A stretch of 64,000 nucleotides of DNA from Burkholderiaceae bacterium (GCA_014879745.1 JACSRM010000245.1:1-64000), one strand, 5' to 3'. Shown: positions 40,185 to 50,308, numbered from the stretch's first letter. Made by a program: numbers and translations. Notes: generated by a model not told the origin, from the letters alone.

Positions 40185-40724
40185 TCAGTAGCCGAGGAAG
40201 CCAAGCGGGTCCAGTCGGCCCTTGTAGAGCGGCACCTTGAACCAGACCTCGAACATGAGGAAGAAGAAGGCGCTCACCGCCAGGCCGAGGAAGACGGCCT
40301 TGGCAGGAGGATACTTGCCGAGCACGATCATGAAGGCCGCGATATAGATCGCCGATGCGACGTACACGCCGATGAAGGCGATCGCAAAGACGAAGGCAAA
40401 TGCCGGCAGCAGGACCGAGGCGACGCGGCCGAGCTGCTCGCGGTCGACGAAGACGCCGCTATCGCGCCGCTTCGAGAACATCGCCTGGTAGAAGACGCCA
40501 AGCGACGCGAAGCAGATGACGAGCCCGATATAGAACGGAAAGTAGCCCGACCCGGGGCCATCGTCGGTCCAGCCCGCGCCGAGCCGGCGCGCCTCGACGA
40601 TCACGACCGCGCCGACGGCGAACAAGACGGCCGCGACGATCGCGTCCATCGTATTGTTGCGCACGACGGCGGGCGACTCCTGCGCGTCATTCGAGTGCGG
40701 ATCCGACATGCCTGCTTCCTGCAA
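40185..40724 (-). CDS. tctB: Tripartite tricarboxylate transporter TctB family
   Basis: Four-TM protein next to tctA; GPGSGYFPFYIGLVI. Confidence 0.92.
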   Translation of the reverse strand: MQEAGMSDPHSNDAQESPAVVRNNTMDAIVAAVLFAVGAVVIVEARRLGAGWTDDGPGSGYFPFYIGLVICFASLGVFYQAMFSKRRDSGVFVDREQLGRVASVLLPAFAFVFAIAFIGVYVASAIYIAAFMIVLGKYPPAKAVFLGLAVSAFFFLMFEVWFKVPLYKGRLDPLGFLGY

Positions 40725-40804
40725 GATTTGCGGCCTGCCCGCGCCGGCCCGTCAGGGCGCGGGCGCGGCGTTGCCGCGGGCGAGACGCGCTTCGCCCGGT
40801 GTCA

Positions 40805-41830
40805 TCACTTGGCGAGGAAGCCGGCTTCCGTCATCAACTGCTTGTGCGTCGCTTCCGCCGCCGTCAGCCACTTGACGAACTCGGGGCCCGAGAGCGCCGT
40901 GGCATTGAAGGCGCCCTTTTCCATGAAGTCCTTCCACTCCGGCGTCTCGCGCACCTTCTTCAGCAGGTCCGAATAGAACGCGACCTCGTCGGGCGTCACG
41001 CCCGGCGCCATGAAGATGCCGCGCAGCATGACGTAGTCGGTCGGGATGCCGGCCTCCTTGCACGTCGGGATGTCGCCCCACGCCATCGTGTCGGTCACCT
41101 TCGCCTTGTACGGCATGCGCTCGGAGTCGAACACGCACAGCGGGCGCAGCTTGCCGGCGCGCCACTGGGCAACGGCCTCGACCGGGTTGTTGACGCTCGA
41201 GTCGATGTGGCCGCCGACGAGCTGGACCGCGACGTCGCCGCCGCCCTTGAACGGCACGTAGATGAACTTGACGCCGGCCGCCTTCTCGATGCCGACGGTG
41301 ATGATCTGGTCTTCCTGCTTCGAGCCGGTGCCGCCCATCTTCATCTTGCTCGGGCCGGCCGCCTTCACGGCGTCGATATAGTCCTTCGCCGTCTTGTACG
41401 GCGTGTCGGCGTTGACCCACAGCACGAACTGGTCGAGCGCCATCATCGTCACCGGCGTCAAATCCTTCCAGTTGAACGGCACGCCGGTCGCCATCGGCGT
41501 CGTGAAGAGGTTGGACAGCGTGATGATGATCTTGTTCGGGTTGCCCTTGGCCTCCTTCACGTCGAGGAAGCCCTCGGCGCCCGCGCCGCCGGACTTGTTC
41601 ACGACGATCATCGACTCCTTCATCAGCTTGTGCTTGACGACGATGCCCTGGATCAGGCGCGCCATCTGGTCGGCGCCGCCGCCGGTGCCGGCCGGGACGA
41701 TGAACTCGACCGGCTTGGTCGGCTCCCAAGCCAGCGCCGGGCCGCCAAGGCAGCCGGCGGCGAGCACGGTGATGCAGGCAAGTCCGCGCGCGAGCGCCGC
41801 GCGGCGGGACGAAGGGGCGAGTTTGTTCAT
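40805..41830 (-). CDS. tctC: Tripartite tricarboxylate transporter substrate-binding protein TctC
   Basis: Signal peptide; VEFIVPAGTGGGADQMARLI; YVPFKGGGDVAVQLVGGHID. Confidence 0.95.
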   Translation of the reverse strand: MNKLAPSSRRAALARGLACITVLAAGCLGGPALAWEPTKPVEFIVPAGTGGGADQMARLIQGIVVKHKLMKESMIVVNKSGGAGAEGFLDVKEAKGNPNKIIITLSNLFTTPMATGVPFNWKDLTPVTMMALDQFVLWVNADTPYKTAKDYIDAVKAAGPSKMKMGGTGSKQEDQIITVGIEKAAGVKFIYVPFKGGGDVAVQLVGGHIDSSVNNPVEAVAQWRAGKLRPLCVFDSERMPYKAKVTDTMAWGDIPTCKEAGIPTDYVMLRGIFMAPGVTPDEVAFYSDLLKKVRETPEWKDFMEKGAFNATALSGPEFVKWLTAAEATHKQLMTEAGFLAK

Positions 41831-41952
41831 GACTTCTCCTGTGATTGAGCCGGGTCCGATTCTCGATCCGTCAGGCCCGCATGTTCGCACGCGAATTCCA
41901 CATCGCAGCGTCAACGTCCTCGCGAAAAACCCTGATGATCGCTGTCAACCTG

Positions 41953-41980
41953 CGAAAAATGCGGCCCGCGACCGCGGGCA
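41953..41980 (-). terminator. Intrinsic terminator downstream of patatin gene
   Basis: Minus strand GCCCGCGGTCGCGGGC followed by CGCATTTTTC. Confidence 0.7.
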
Positions 41981-42000
41981 GACCGTGATGCGCACGGGTC

Positions 42001-42933
42001 TCAATGCGTCAACGCGGCAATCCGCGCCTTCAACGCGGGCATTGCGGCCAGCGCCGCCTCGCGTCCAGCCTCTATCGATTGCGCGCGGGCCGCGAAATCG
42101 ACGCTCGTCACGCCGCGCAGCCGCGGACGCAGCGCGATATCGGCATCGCGCATCTCGAAGTGGTTGATGCTGCGGCCCATGATCGTGAAGGTCTGCAGCA
42201 GCAGGCTCAGCATATCGCCCGTATCGGCGCCGTCGGGCCGCTCGGTGATATCGACCGCGATCACGAGTTCGGCGCCCATCTGGCGCGCGAAGCGCACCGG
42301 GACCGGCGAGACGAGGCCGCCATCGACATATTCGCGGCCGCCGATGCGAACCGGCCGGAAGACCGCCGGCACGGCGCTCGACGCGCGCACCGCGATGCCG
42401 GGATCGCCGCGCCGGAACAGGATCGGATTGCCGTTGTCGAGGTCGGTCGCGACGATGCCCAGCGGCAGGCGCATCTTCTCGATCGCAAGGCCGCCGGTCT
42501 GCTCTCGGACGAAGCGGCCGAGCGCCTCGCCGCGGATCAGCCCGCGGCCGGGAAACGACCAGTCGGTGATCGCCGCCTCGTCCATCGACGCGGCAAGCGC
42601 CGCGAGCTGGACGCCGCTCTTGCCCGACGCATAGAGCGCGGCAACGAGACTGCCGGCCGACGTGCCGACGACCAGATCGGGCCGGATGCCGGCCGCCTCC
42701 AGCACCTCGATGACACCGATATGCGCGAAGCCGCGCGCCGCGCCGCCGCCGAGCGCAAGGCCGATGCGCGGCGGACGCGGCGGCGGTGCGGGCGCCGGTT
42801 CGACGACGGCGGGTGGCGCCTGCGGCACCGGCTGCACAGGCGGCGCGACGGGCGGGCTCTGACATGCCGCCAAGCCGAGCGCCGCGGCGAGCGCGCCGGC
42901 GATATGGCGCAGCCGGGCGCGCAGCGCCATCAT
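42001..42933 (-). CDS. Patatin-like phospholipase (RssA-type), lipoprotein-like N-terminus
   Basis: LALGGGAARGFAHIGVIEVLEAAGI; VVGTSAGSLVAALYAS; VDGGLVSPVP. Confidence 0.92.
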   Translation of the reverse strand: MMALRARLRHIAGALAAALGLAACQSPPVAPPVQPVPQAPPAVVEPAPAPPPRPPRIGLALGGGAARGFAHIGVIEVLEAAGIRPDLVVGTSAGSLVAALYASGKSGVQLAALAASMDEAAITDWSFPGRGLIRGEALGRFVREQTGGLAIEKMRLPLGIVATDLDNGNPILFRRGDPGIAVRASSAVPAVFRPVRIGGREYVDGGLVSPVPVRFARQMGAELVIAVDITERPDGADTGDMLSLLLQTFTIMGRSINHFEMRDADIALRPRLRGVTSVDFAARAQSIEAGREAALAAMPALKARIAALTH

Positions 42934-44216
42934 GCGCGCAACCCCGGCGCCGCCGCAGGCGCCTCGAGCAACGCCGCGATCCGCTCGGCCATGCGGCGAG
43001 CGGCGCCGCGATGACTCGCGGCGAAGACGAGGCAGCGTTCGATCGCCTCGCGCTGCGCAGCCGCATCGAGCGGCTCGCAGGCAAGCGCAACCGCCGCGCG
43101 CAGGCCCGCGACGCGGCGCGCCGCACCGGCCGCTTCGGCCATCTCCGCCGCCTCCGCGAAATTGAAGGTATGCGGGCCCATCAGGACCGGGCAGCCGCAC
43201 GCGGCAGCCTCGATCAGGTTCTGGCCGCCGAGCGGCGCGAAACTGCCGCCGAGCAGCGCGACCTGCGCGCTGGCGTAGTACAGCGGCAGTTCGCCCATCG
43301 AGTCGCCGAGCCAGACGTCGGCGGCCAGCGCCTCGGGCGGCGGTGCGCCATCCCACGTGCTGCGCCGCGCGAGCCGCAGCCCCGTCGCCTGGACGAGCGC
43401 GGCGACCGCATCGAAGCGCTGCGGATGGCGCGGCACGATCAGGAGCAGCGGGCGCACGCCGCCTTGCGCGCACCAGGCGTCGAGCAGTTCGGCCTCCTCG
43501 CCGTCGCGCGTGCTCGAGGCGAGGACGACGCGCCGCGCAATCGCATCGCGCCACGCCCGGCCCCTGGCGAGCAGTTCGGCCGATGGCGTCATGTCGAATT
43601 TCAGGTTGCCGCACGTTTCGACCCGGGTCGCGCCCGCGCTGCGCAGGCGCGCCGCGTCGGCGTCGGTCTGGGCCAGCGCGAGGGCGAGGCTGGCGAAGGC
43701 GGGCCGCATCAGGCGCGGCGCACGCGCTCCGCGCCGCAGGCTGCGCTCGCCCAGTCGCGCATTGGCAAGCACCATCGGCACGCCGGATGCGGCGGCCGCG
43801 TGGAGCAGGTTGGGCCAGATCTCGGTCTCCATCAGGATGCCGATGCGCGGCCGATGATGGGCGAAGAAGCGCCGCGTCGCGCCCGGGCTGTCCCACGGCT
43901 GCCAGAGCTGGCGATCGCCTTCGCGCAGCAGGGCGGCGCCGGCCTCGCGGCCGGTTGCCGTTCCGCTCGTCAACAGCAGCCGCAGCGTGGGGTCGCGCGC
44001 GCGCAAGGCATCGATCAGCGATGCCGCGGCGCGCGTCTCGCCGAGCGAGACGGCGTGGACCCAGACCCAGCCTTGCGAGGGCTGCCCGCGGTAGCGCCCG
44101 AAGCGTTCGCCGATTGCGGCGCCGTACAGCGGTTCGCGTCGCGCGCGCCGGTGCAGGCGCAGCCGGACAAGCGGCGTGAGCAGCGCGGTGATCCAGCCAT
44201 AGAGCCGGCGCAGCAT
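42930..44216 (-). CDS. waaA: 3-deoxy-D-manno-octulosonic acid (Kdo) transferase
   Basis: WVHAVSLGETRAA; ETEIWPNLLHAA; GGSFAPLGGQNLIEAAACGCPVLMGPHTFNF. Confidence 0.95.
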   Translation of the reverse strand: MLRRLYGWITALLTPLVRLRLHRRARREPLYGAAIGERFGRYRGQPSQGWVWVHAVSLGETRAAASLIDALRARDPTLRLLLTSGTATGREAGAALLREGDRQLWQPWDSPGATRRFFAHHRPRIGILMETEIWPNLLHAAAASGVPMVLANARLGERSLRRGARAPRLMRPAFASLALALAQTDADAARLRSAGATRVETCGNLKFDMTPSAELLARGRAWRDAIARRVVLASSTRDGEEAELLDAWCAQGGVRPLLLIVPRHPQRFDAVAALVQATGLRLARRSTWDGAPPPEALAADVWLGDSMGELPLYYASAQVALLGGSFAPLGGQNLIEAAACGCPVLMGPHTFNFAEAAEMAEAAGAARRVAGLRAAVALACEPLDAAAQREAIERCLVFAASHRGAARRMAERIAALLEAPAAAPGLRA

Positions 44217-44218
44217 CG

Positions 44219-45250
44219 TCAAGGCCCGCCCGGCGGCCGCGCCGCCCACGCCTGCTGCCACGCGGCCCAGACCGCTTCGGCGGACGGCGCCGCGTCGCCG
44301 CCGACCGCGATCTGATGCGCCCGCCCGACCGGCCCGGCACGCCAGACGCGCGGCTGGCTGAAGATCTGGACGTGACACAGGTCGAGCGCAACGGCGAGAT
44401 GACTCAGCCCCGAATCGACGCCGATCACGCCGCTGCATGTGGCGAGCCGGCGCGCGAGGTCGTCGAGCGCCATCGTCGGCAGGACTTCGACGTTCGCGTT
44501 GCCCTGCGCGCCGTAGTCGCCCGCAACGGCCGATGCGATGCGCCGCACGCGCTGCGACTCGACGGGCCCGGAGCGCGGCAGGACGACGCGAAAACCCGCC
44601 GCGACGAGGCGCTGGCCGATATCGGCCCAGCACGGCTCGGGCCATTCGTTGTCGCTGCGCGTCGTGCCGTGCGCCAGAAGCACGTCGCGCGTCGGCACGG
44701 CAGGTGCGAAACGCCAGTCGACGTGCGGCGTCGTTTCGCGCGCCGCCTCGCCGCGGCCATCGTCGATCGAATAGCCGAGCGCGCGCGCGGCGAGCAGCCG
44801 GTAGCGGCGCACCGCATGGACGCGCCGCTCCATCGCGATCGGGCGGTCGACGAGATAGCGCACCGGCCATTCGTAGCCGCAGAGCTCGCTGCCGTTCGCA
44901 TACGTGTAGCGGTGACCGGCCGGCGTGAGCCGCGCGCGGCGCGCGACGAGCGCGGACTTGATGAGGCCCTGGAAGTCGATCACGGCGTCGTACGCCTCGC
45001 GCTGCAAGTCGGCCTCGAAGGCGCGCCGCTCGCGGCGCGTCGCGGCGGCGAAGCGCTGGCGGCGCCAGCGGCGGCCGGCGTACGGCACGACGCGATCGAT
45101 GCCGAGGACGACGCCGAGCAGCGGCGCAAAGGCTTCCTCGACGACCCAGTCGATCGCGGCCGGGCGGGCGTGCGTGAGCAGGTCGTGAACGACCGGCAGG
45201 GTCTGGATCACGTCACCGAGTGACGAGAGCTTGACGATCAGGACGCGCAA
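44219..45250 (-). CDS. waaC: Lipopolysaccharide heptosyltransferase I
   Basis: MRVLIVKLSSLGDVIQTLPVVHDL; VIGVDSGLSHLAVALD. Confidence 0.95.
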   Translation of the reverse strand: MRVLIVKLSSLGDVIQTLPVVHDLLTHARPAAIDWVVEEAFAPLLGVVLGIDRVVPYAGRRWRRQRFAAATRRERRAFEADLQREAYDAVIDFQGLIKSALVARRARLTPAGHRYTYANGSELCGYEWPVRYLVDRPIAMERRVHAVRRYRLLAARALGYSIDDGRGEAARETTPHVDWRFAPAVPTRDVLLAHGTTRSDNEWPEPCWADIGQRLVAAGFRVVLPRSGPVESQRVRRIASAVAGDYGAQGNANVEVLPTMALDDLARRLATCSGVIGVDSGLSHLAVALDLCHVQIFSQPRVWRAGPVGRAHQIAVGGDAAPSAEAVWAAWQQAWAARPPGGP

Positions 45251-45278
45251 GGTGGCGTCTTTCGGTCGCCGGCTCTGG

Positions 45279-46670
45279 TCAGTGTGCCGCTGCGCCGATA
45301 CGGGCGTCGGGTTTCACGGCACGCAGCGCGGCGAGGAACTCGTGTTCGATGCGCTCGAGCGCCTCGCGCGAATGGCCCTCGAAGCGCAAGACGAGAACGG
45401 GCGTCGTATTCGACGCCCGCACGAGCCCGAAGCCGTCGTCGTACTCGGCGCGCACGCCGTCGATCGTGATGACTTCGCGCGCGGCCGGAAATTTCGCCGT
45501 CGCAAGGAGCTTTTCGATGACGCGCTGCGGCTCGCCTTCGGCGCACGGCACGTTCAACTCGGGCGTCGAGAAGCTCGTCGGCAGGGCGTCGAGGACGGCG
45601 CTCGGGTCGCTGCTTCGCGAAAGGATCTCGAGGAGGCGCGCGGCCGTATACGTCCCGTCGTCGAAGCCGTACCAGCGTTCGGCAAAGAAGATGTGGCCGC
45701 TCATCTCGCCGGCCAGCGCGGCGCCCGTCTCGCGCAGCTTGGCCTTGATGAGCGAATGGCCGGTCTTCCACATCAGCGGCGCGCCGCCCGCGGCGCGGAT
45801 ATCGGGCGCAAGGCGCTGCGTGCACTTGACGTCGAAGATGATCGACGCGCCGGCATTGCGCGCGAGGACGTCGCGCGCGAAGAGCATCAGCTGGCGGTCG
45901 GGATAGATGATATTGCCGCCCTTCGTGACGACGCCGAGGCGGTCGCCGTCGCCGTCGAAAGCGAGCCCGATCTCGGCGTCGCCGCCTTTCACGGCGGCGA
46001 TCAGGTCGGCAAGGTTCTCGGGCTTGGACGGATCGGGATGATGGTTCGGGAAGTCGCCGTCGACCTCGGAGTAAAGCTCGGTCACGGTGCAGCCGAGGGC
46101 GCGCAGGATGGCGGGGGCCGACGCGCCCGGGATGCCGTTGCCGGAATCGACGACGACGTGCATGGGCCGGGCGAGCTTGCAGTCGCCCGCGATGCGGTCG
46201 CGGTATTCGGCGAAGATGTCGAGCGCCGAGGCGCGGCCGGCGCCGTGCGCATAGTCCTCGGCCTCGATGCGCCGGCGCAGGCCCTGGATCGCGTCGCCGT
46301 GGATCGCCTTGCCGGCGAGGACCATCTTGAAGCCGTTGTAGTCCTTCGGGTTGTGGCTGCCCGTGACCTGGATGCCGCTCGTGCAGCCCTGGCCGCCGCG
46401 CGTCGCCGTGACGTAGTAGAGCATCGGCGTCGTGACGGCGCCGATATCGATGACGTCGATCCCGGTCGCGAGCAAGCCGCGCGTCAGGGCGGCGACGAGG
46501 GCGGGGCCCGAGAGCCGGCCATCGCGGCCGACGGCGACGGCCCGCTCGCCGAGAAGGAGCGCCTCGGTGCCGAAGGCGCGGCCGAGGTGCTCGGCGAGCG
46601 CCTCGGTCAATGTCGTGCCGACGACGCCGCGGATGTCGTACGCCTTGAAGATCGTTGCATTCGCGTCCAC
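45279..46670 (-). CDS. Phosphomannomutase/phosphoglucomutase
   Basis: FKAYDIRGVVG; TGSHNPKDYNGFKMV; AFDGDGDRLGVV; likely GTG start. Confidence 0.94.
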   Translation of the reverse strand: MDANATIFKAYDIRGVVGTTLTEALAEHLGRAFGTEALLLGERAVAVGRDGRLSGPALVAALTRGLLATGIDVIDIGAVTTPMLYYVTATRGGQGCTSGIQVTGSHNPKDYNGFKMVLAGKAIHGDAIQGLRRRIEAEDYAHGAGRASALDIFAEYRDRIAGDCKLARPMHVVVDSGNGIPGASAPAILRALGCTVTELYSEVDGDFPNHHPDPSKPENLADLIAAVKGGDAEIGLAFDGDGDRLGVVTKGGNIIYPDRQLMLFARDVLARNAGASIIFDVKCTQRLAPDIRAAGGAPLMWKTGHSLIKAKLRETGAALAGEMSGHIFFAERWYGFDDGTYTAARLLEILSRSSDPSAVLDALPTSFSTPELNVPCAEGEPQRVIEKLLATAKFPAAREVITIDGVRAEYDDGFGLVRASNTTPVLVLRFEGHSREALERIEHEFLAALRAVKPDARIGAAAH

Positions 46671-46815
46671 GCCTTCGTCTCCGTTCCGATTCGATGGGCG
46701 ATTGTAGGGAGCGCACCTGCGCCCCCGCCCCCGGCCTTTCCAACGCGCGATCGGCGCCGGCCCGCACGAACGACATGTCCGAAAACGGCGAGTGAGATTC
46801 GCCGTGGCGACCATA

Positions 46816-48420
46816 ATGAAGGTCATGGATCAAGCGCTTCGCACCGCGCTCGACGGCGACGCCGCCTACCGCGGCCTCGTCGCCCGCGACGCCCGGCTCG
46901 ACGGCCGGCTCTTCGTCGGCGTCACATCGACCGGCGTCTACTGCCGCCCCGTCTGCCGCGTCCGCACGCCGCGGCGCGAGAACTGCTGCTTCTTCGAAAC
47001 GCCCGCGCAGGCCGAGGCCGCAGCGTTTCGCCCCTGCCTGAAGTGCCGGCCCGAGATCGCTCCGGGGGCCGGACTCGCCTGGTCGGTCATGGACGCCTCG
47101 CGCACCCTCGCCCGGCAGGCCGCCCTTCTGCTCTCCGGCAATCCCCCTGCCGGCGGGCCCGATGCGGCGGCGGACGAGCCGCTCGCGGCCGTCGCCGCCG
47201 TCGCCGGACGGCTCGGCGTGAGCGACCGGCATCTGCGCCGGATCTTCGCCGCCGAGCACGGCGTCACGCCGCTGCAGTATCTGCAGACGCGCCGCCTGCT
47301 CCTGGCCAAGCAACTGCTGACCGATTCGGACCTGCCCGTCGCCCAGGTCGCGCTTGCAAGTGGGTTTCGCAGCGTGCGCCGCTTCAACGCCGCCTTCGCC
47401 GGCAGCTACCGGCTGAGCCCGAGCGGACTGCGGCGCGAGGCGGCGCGCGGTGCCGCGCCCCCGGCGAGCGAAGGGATGCGCGCGACGCTCGCCTTTCGCG
47501 AGCCGTACGACCGTGCCGCGCTGCTGCGCTTTCTGAGCCAGCGCGCGATCCCCGGCGTCGAGCACGTCGAAGCGACGCGCGTGCGGCGCAGCGTTCGCGC
47601 CGGCTTGTTCGGCGAGAGCGCCGGCTGGGTCGAGGTCGAGTTCGCGCCGGTGCGGCGCCGATCGCGGGCCGCAGTGCGGCCGTCCACGGCATCCGATACG
47701 CGACCGCTCGTGACGCTGCGCTGCTCGCCGTCGCTCGTTCTCGGCGCCGGCGGGCTCATCGCGGCCGTGCGCCGCTGGTTCGATCTCGACGCCGATCCGC
47801 TCGCGATCGACGCCGCGCTCGCCGAGCTGCCGGGCAGCGCCGGATTGCGCCTGCCGGGCGGGCTCGATGCGTTCGAGCTCGTCGTGCGCGCCATCCTCGG
47901 CCAGCAGGTCACGGTCGCCGCCGCGCGAACGCTCGCCGCCCGGCTCGTCGCGCGTTACGGCGAAGCGGTCGCGACGCCGTGGGCCGAGGTGCAACGCGCC
48001 TTTCCGGCGCCGGCGGTGCTGGCCGGCGGCGCTGCGGGAGCGAACGTCGATGCCGATCCGGTCGTCGCCGAACTCGGCGCGCAGGGGATCATCCGCAGCC
48101 GCGGCGCGGCGATCGTCGGCGTCGCCCGCGCCTGGCCCGAGATCGCGCCGCTCGCAACGCCGCAGGCGTCGCCGCACGCGCTCGTCGAGAGGCTGCGCGC
48201 CGTCCCGGGCATCGGGCCGTGGACGGCGGCCTACGTCGCGATGCGCGTTCTCGGCTGGGCCGATGCCTTCCCGCCCGGCGACGTCGCCGTCTTGAACGCG
48301 CTCGGCCTTGCGCGCGGGGCGCGCGCCGAGCGCATCGCCGACGACCGATCGCAGGCATGGCGCCCATGGCGCGCCTATGCCGTCCTCAAACTCTGGAACA
48401 GCCTGGAGCCAACACCATGA
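46816..48420 (+). CDS. Ada-type zinc/AraC regulatory domain fused to AlkA DNA glycosylase
   Basis: GVYCRPVCRVRTPRRENCCFF...FRPCLKCRPE; AraC HTH; AlkA HhH LRAVPGIGPWTAAYVAMRVLGWADAFPPGDVAVLNAL. Confidence 0.94.
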   Translation: MKVMDQALRTALDGDAAYRGLVARDARLDGRLFVGVTSTGVYCRPVCRVRTPRRENCCFFETPAQAEAAAFRPCLKCRPEIAPGAGLAWSVMDASRTLARQAALLLSGNPPAGGPDAAADEPLAAVAAVAGRLGVSDRHLRRIFAAEHGVTPLQYLQTRRLLLAKQLLTDSDLPVAQVALASGFRSVRRFNAAFAGSYRLSPSGLRREAARGAAPPASEGMRATLAFREPYDRAALLRFLSQRAIPGVEHVEATRVRRSVRAGLFGESAGWVEVEFAPVRRRSRAAVRPSTASDTRPLVTLRCSPSLVLGAGGLIAAVRRWFDLDADPLAIDAALAELPGSAGLRLPGGLDAFELVVRAILGQQVTVAAARTLAARLVARYGEAVATPWAEVQRAFPAPAVLAGGAAGANVDADPVVAELGAQGIIRSRGAAIVGVARAWPEIAPLATPQASPHALVERLRAVPGIGPWTAAYVAMRVLGWADAFPPGDVAVLNALGLARGARAERIADDRSQAWRPWRAYAVLKLWNSLEPTP

Positions 48421-49013
48421 ACCTGAAGCAGCTTCCCGCCGCCTGCACGGCCCAACTGCAGATCGCCACGCCGCTCGGACCGATGCTCCTCGCACGCACC
48501 GCCAAGGGCCTCGCCGGCGCGTGGTTCGCCGGTCAGAAGGACTATCCGGTGCGGATCGATGCCCCGGTCGCGCCGAACGATCCGCTGCTGCGCAAGACGG
48601 CGGCCGAGCTCGGCGACTATTTCGCCGGCCGGCGCAAGACATTCGACATCCCGCTCGATCTGTACGGAACGCCCTTCCAGCGCAGCGTGTGGCAGGCTCT
48701 GCTCGCGATCGACTGCGGTCAGACCTCGAGCTACGGCGCCGTCGCGCGCACGATCGGCAAGCCGAGCGCGGTGCGCGCCGTCGGCGCCGCCGTCGGCGCC
48801 AACCCGGTCGCGGTCATCGTGCCCTGCCACCGCGTGATGGGCAGCGACGGCTCGCTCACCGGCTATGCCGGCGGACTGCCGCGCAAGATCGCGCTTCTCG
48901 AGATCGAAGGCATCGCGGCGCTGCAGCCGATGCGGCAGGACGTCGGGGCGGCGGCGAAACCACGCCCGATGTCCCGCGTGGTGGCGGCCGCCTCGATCGA
49001 CCGCGGACCATAG
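48417..49013 (+). CDS. ogt: Methylated-DNA--[protein]-cysteine S-methyltransferase
   Basis: VIVPCHRVMGSDGSLTGYAGGLPRKIALLEIEG; ATG overlaps the upstream stop. Confidence 0.95.
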   Translation: MNLKQLPAACTAQLQIATPLGPMLLARTAKGLAGAWFAGQKDYPVRIDAPVAPNDPLLRKTAAELGDYFAGRRKTFDIPLDLYGTPFQRSVWQALLAIDCGQTSSYGAVARTIGKPSAVRAVGAAVGANPVAVIVPCHRVMGSDGSLTGYAGGLPRKIALLEIEGIAALQPMRQDVGAAAKPRPMSRVVAAASIDRGP

Positions 49014-49085
49014 GCGCCCACATCGGCCGGACTGGCCCGGTCAGCCGGCGAGTGGCCGTGGATGGCCCGCGCTGCTGCGGCCAAC

Positions 49086-49122
49086 GATCGCCGGGCGCCT
49101 TCGGGCGCCGGCTGCGGCGATC
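49086..49122. terminator. UUCG-tetraloop hairpin between convergent genes (possible terminator)
   Basis: GATCGCC-GG-GCGCC-TTCG-GGCGC-CGGCTGC-GGCGATC; no clear T-tract. Confidence 0.45.
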
Positions 49123-49252
49123 CCGGCCCGCGTCATCGAGGCGACGGGTGACGCCGTGATCGCGGCCGCGGCGGCGCGTCGGATCGCCACCCGTCGCGCC
49201 GTCGCGCCGCCGACGCGGCACGTTCGGCTGCATCACCCGCAATGCGGCACCT

Positions 49253-50308
49253 TCACGGTGCGGGCGACGATCCCGGGTTGGACGCCACCGGCCAGACATG
49301 GCGCTTTGCCAGGGCCAGGATGTTGCGGTAGTTCGCGCGCAGGAAGGCCCCCGGATCGCCGTCGCGATGCGACGCGGCGAGCCGTCCGCGCAGTGCCGCA
49401 ACGCTGTCGTCGCCATGCCGCGCCATCCAGTCGCGCAAGCCCTGCACCAACGCGCCGACATGTCCGGGTCCGTAGCGCAACAGGGCCGAGGTGCTCATCA
49501 CGGCGTCGGCGCCGGCCAGCAGGTAGCGAACCACATCCTCGCCGCTCCAGACGCCCGAGGTGGCGGCCAGCGATGCGCCGCCCATGTGTCCGTGCAGCAG
49601 CGAAATCCAGGCCAGCCCGAGGCGGGTATCGGCCGGCGTGCTCAGGTCGAAGTCGAGTTGCGGCTCGAGCGTTGCGAGGTCGATGCCTGGTTCGTAGAAG
49701 CGGTTGAACAGCGCCAGACCGTCGGCGCCAGCCTCCATCAACTGCAGCGCGAAATGTCCGGTGCTGCTGTGATAGGGCGCGAGCTTGACCGAAACCGGGA
49801 TGCGCACGCAAGCCTTGACCGCACGCAGCGTGTCCACGCATTCGCGGTCGACCTGCGCACCGTCCTCGGACAGGTTGGCGGGAATGCGGAATACATTGAG
49901 CTCGATCGCCGCGGCGCCCGCCTGTTCGAGCTGGCGGGCGAAACCGGTCCAGCCCGCCGGCGAGACGCCGTTGAGGCTGGCGATGACCGGAATGCCGCAG
50001 CGCTGCGCAGCGCGGTGCAGCGTCTCCAGGCGTTCGTCGAGCACGCTGCGGTCGGAGAGTGCCGCCGGAAAGTAGCCCGTGTTGGCCTCCGGATGCGCGC
50101 CGCCGTCGGCTTCGCGCAGCGCGAGTTCGGCCAGTTCGGCGGCGACGATCTGTTCCTCATGGATCGAGGCCATGACGACGGCCGCCGCACCGGCATCCGC
50201 CAGTCGGCAGATGCCCTCCACGCTGCCGGTCAGCGGCGAGGCCGAAGCCATCACCGGATGCGGCAGTTCCAGCCCGAGATAACGGGTCTTCAGGTCGATG
50301 TCGTTCAT
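49253..50308 (-). CDS. Dihydroorotate-dehydrogenase-like flavoprotein
   Basis: DLKTRYLGLELPHPVMASASPLTGSVEGICRLADAGAAAVVMASI; IPVSVKLAPYHSS; next to PFOR. Confidence 0.9.
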   Translation of the reverse strand: MNDIDLKTRYLGLELPHPVMASASPLTGSVEGICRLADAGAAAVVMASIHEEQIVAAELAELALREADGGAHPEANTGYFPAALSDRSVLDERLETLHRAAQRCGIPVIASLNGVSPAGWTGFARQLEQAGAAAIELNVFRIPANLSEDGAQVDRECVDTLRAVKACVRIPVSVKLAPYHSSTGHFALQLMEAGADGLALFNRFYEPGIDLATLEPQLDFDLSTPADTRLGLAWISLLHGHMGGASLAATSGVWSGEDVVRYLLAGADAVMSTSALLRYGPGHVGALVQGLRDWMARHGDDSVAALRGRLAASHRDGDPGAFLRANYRNILALAKRHVWPVASNPGSSPAP

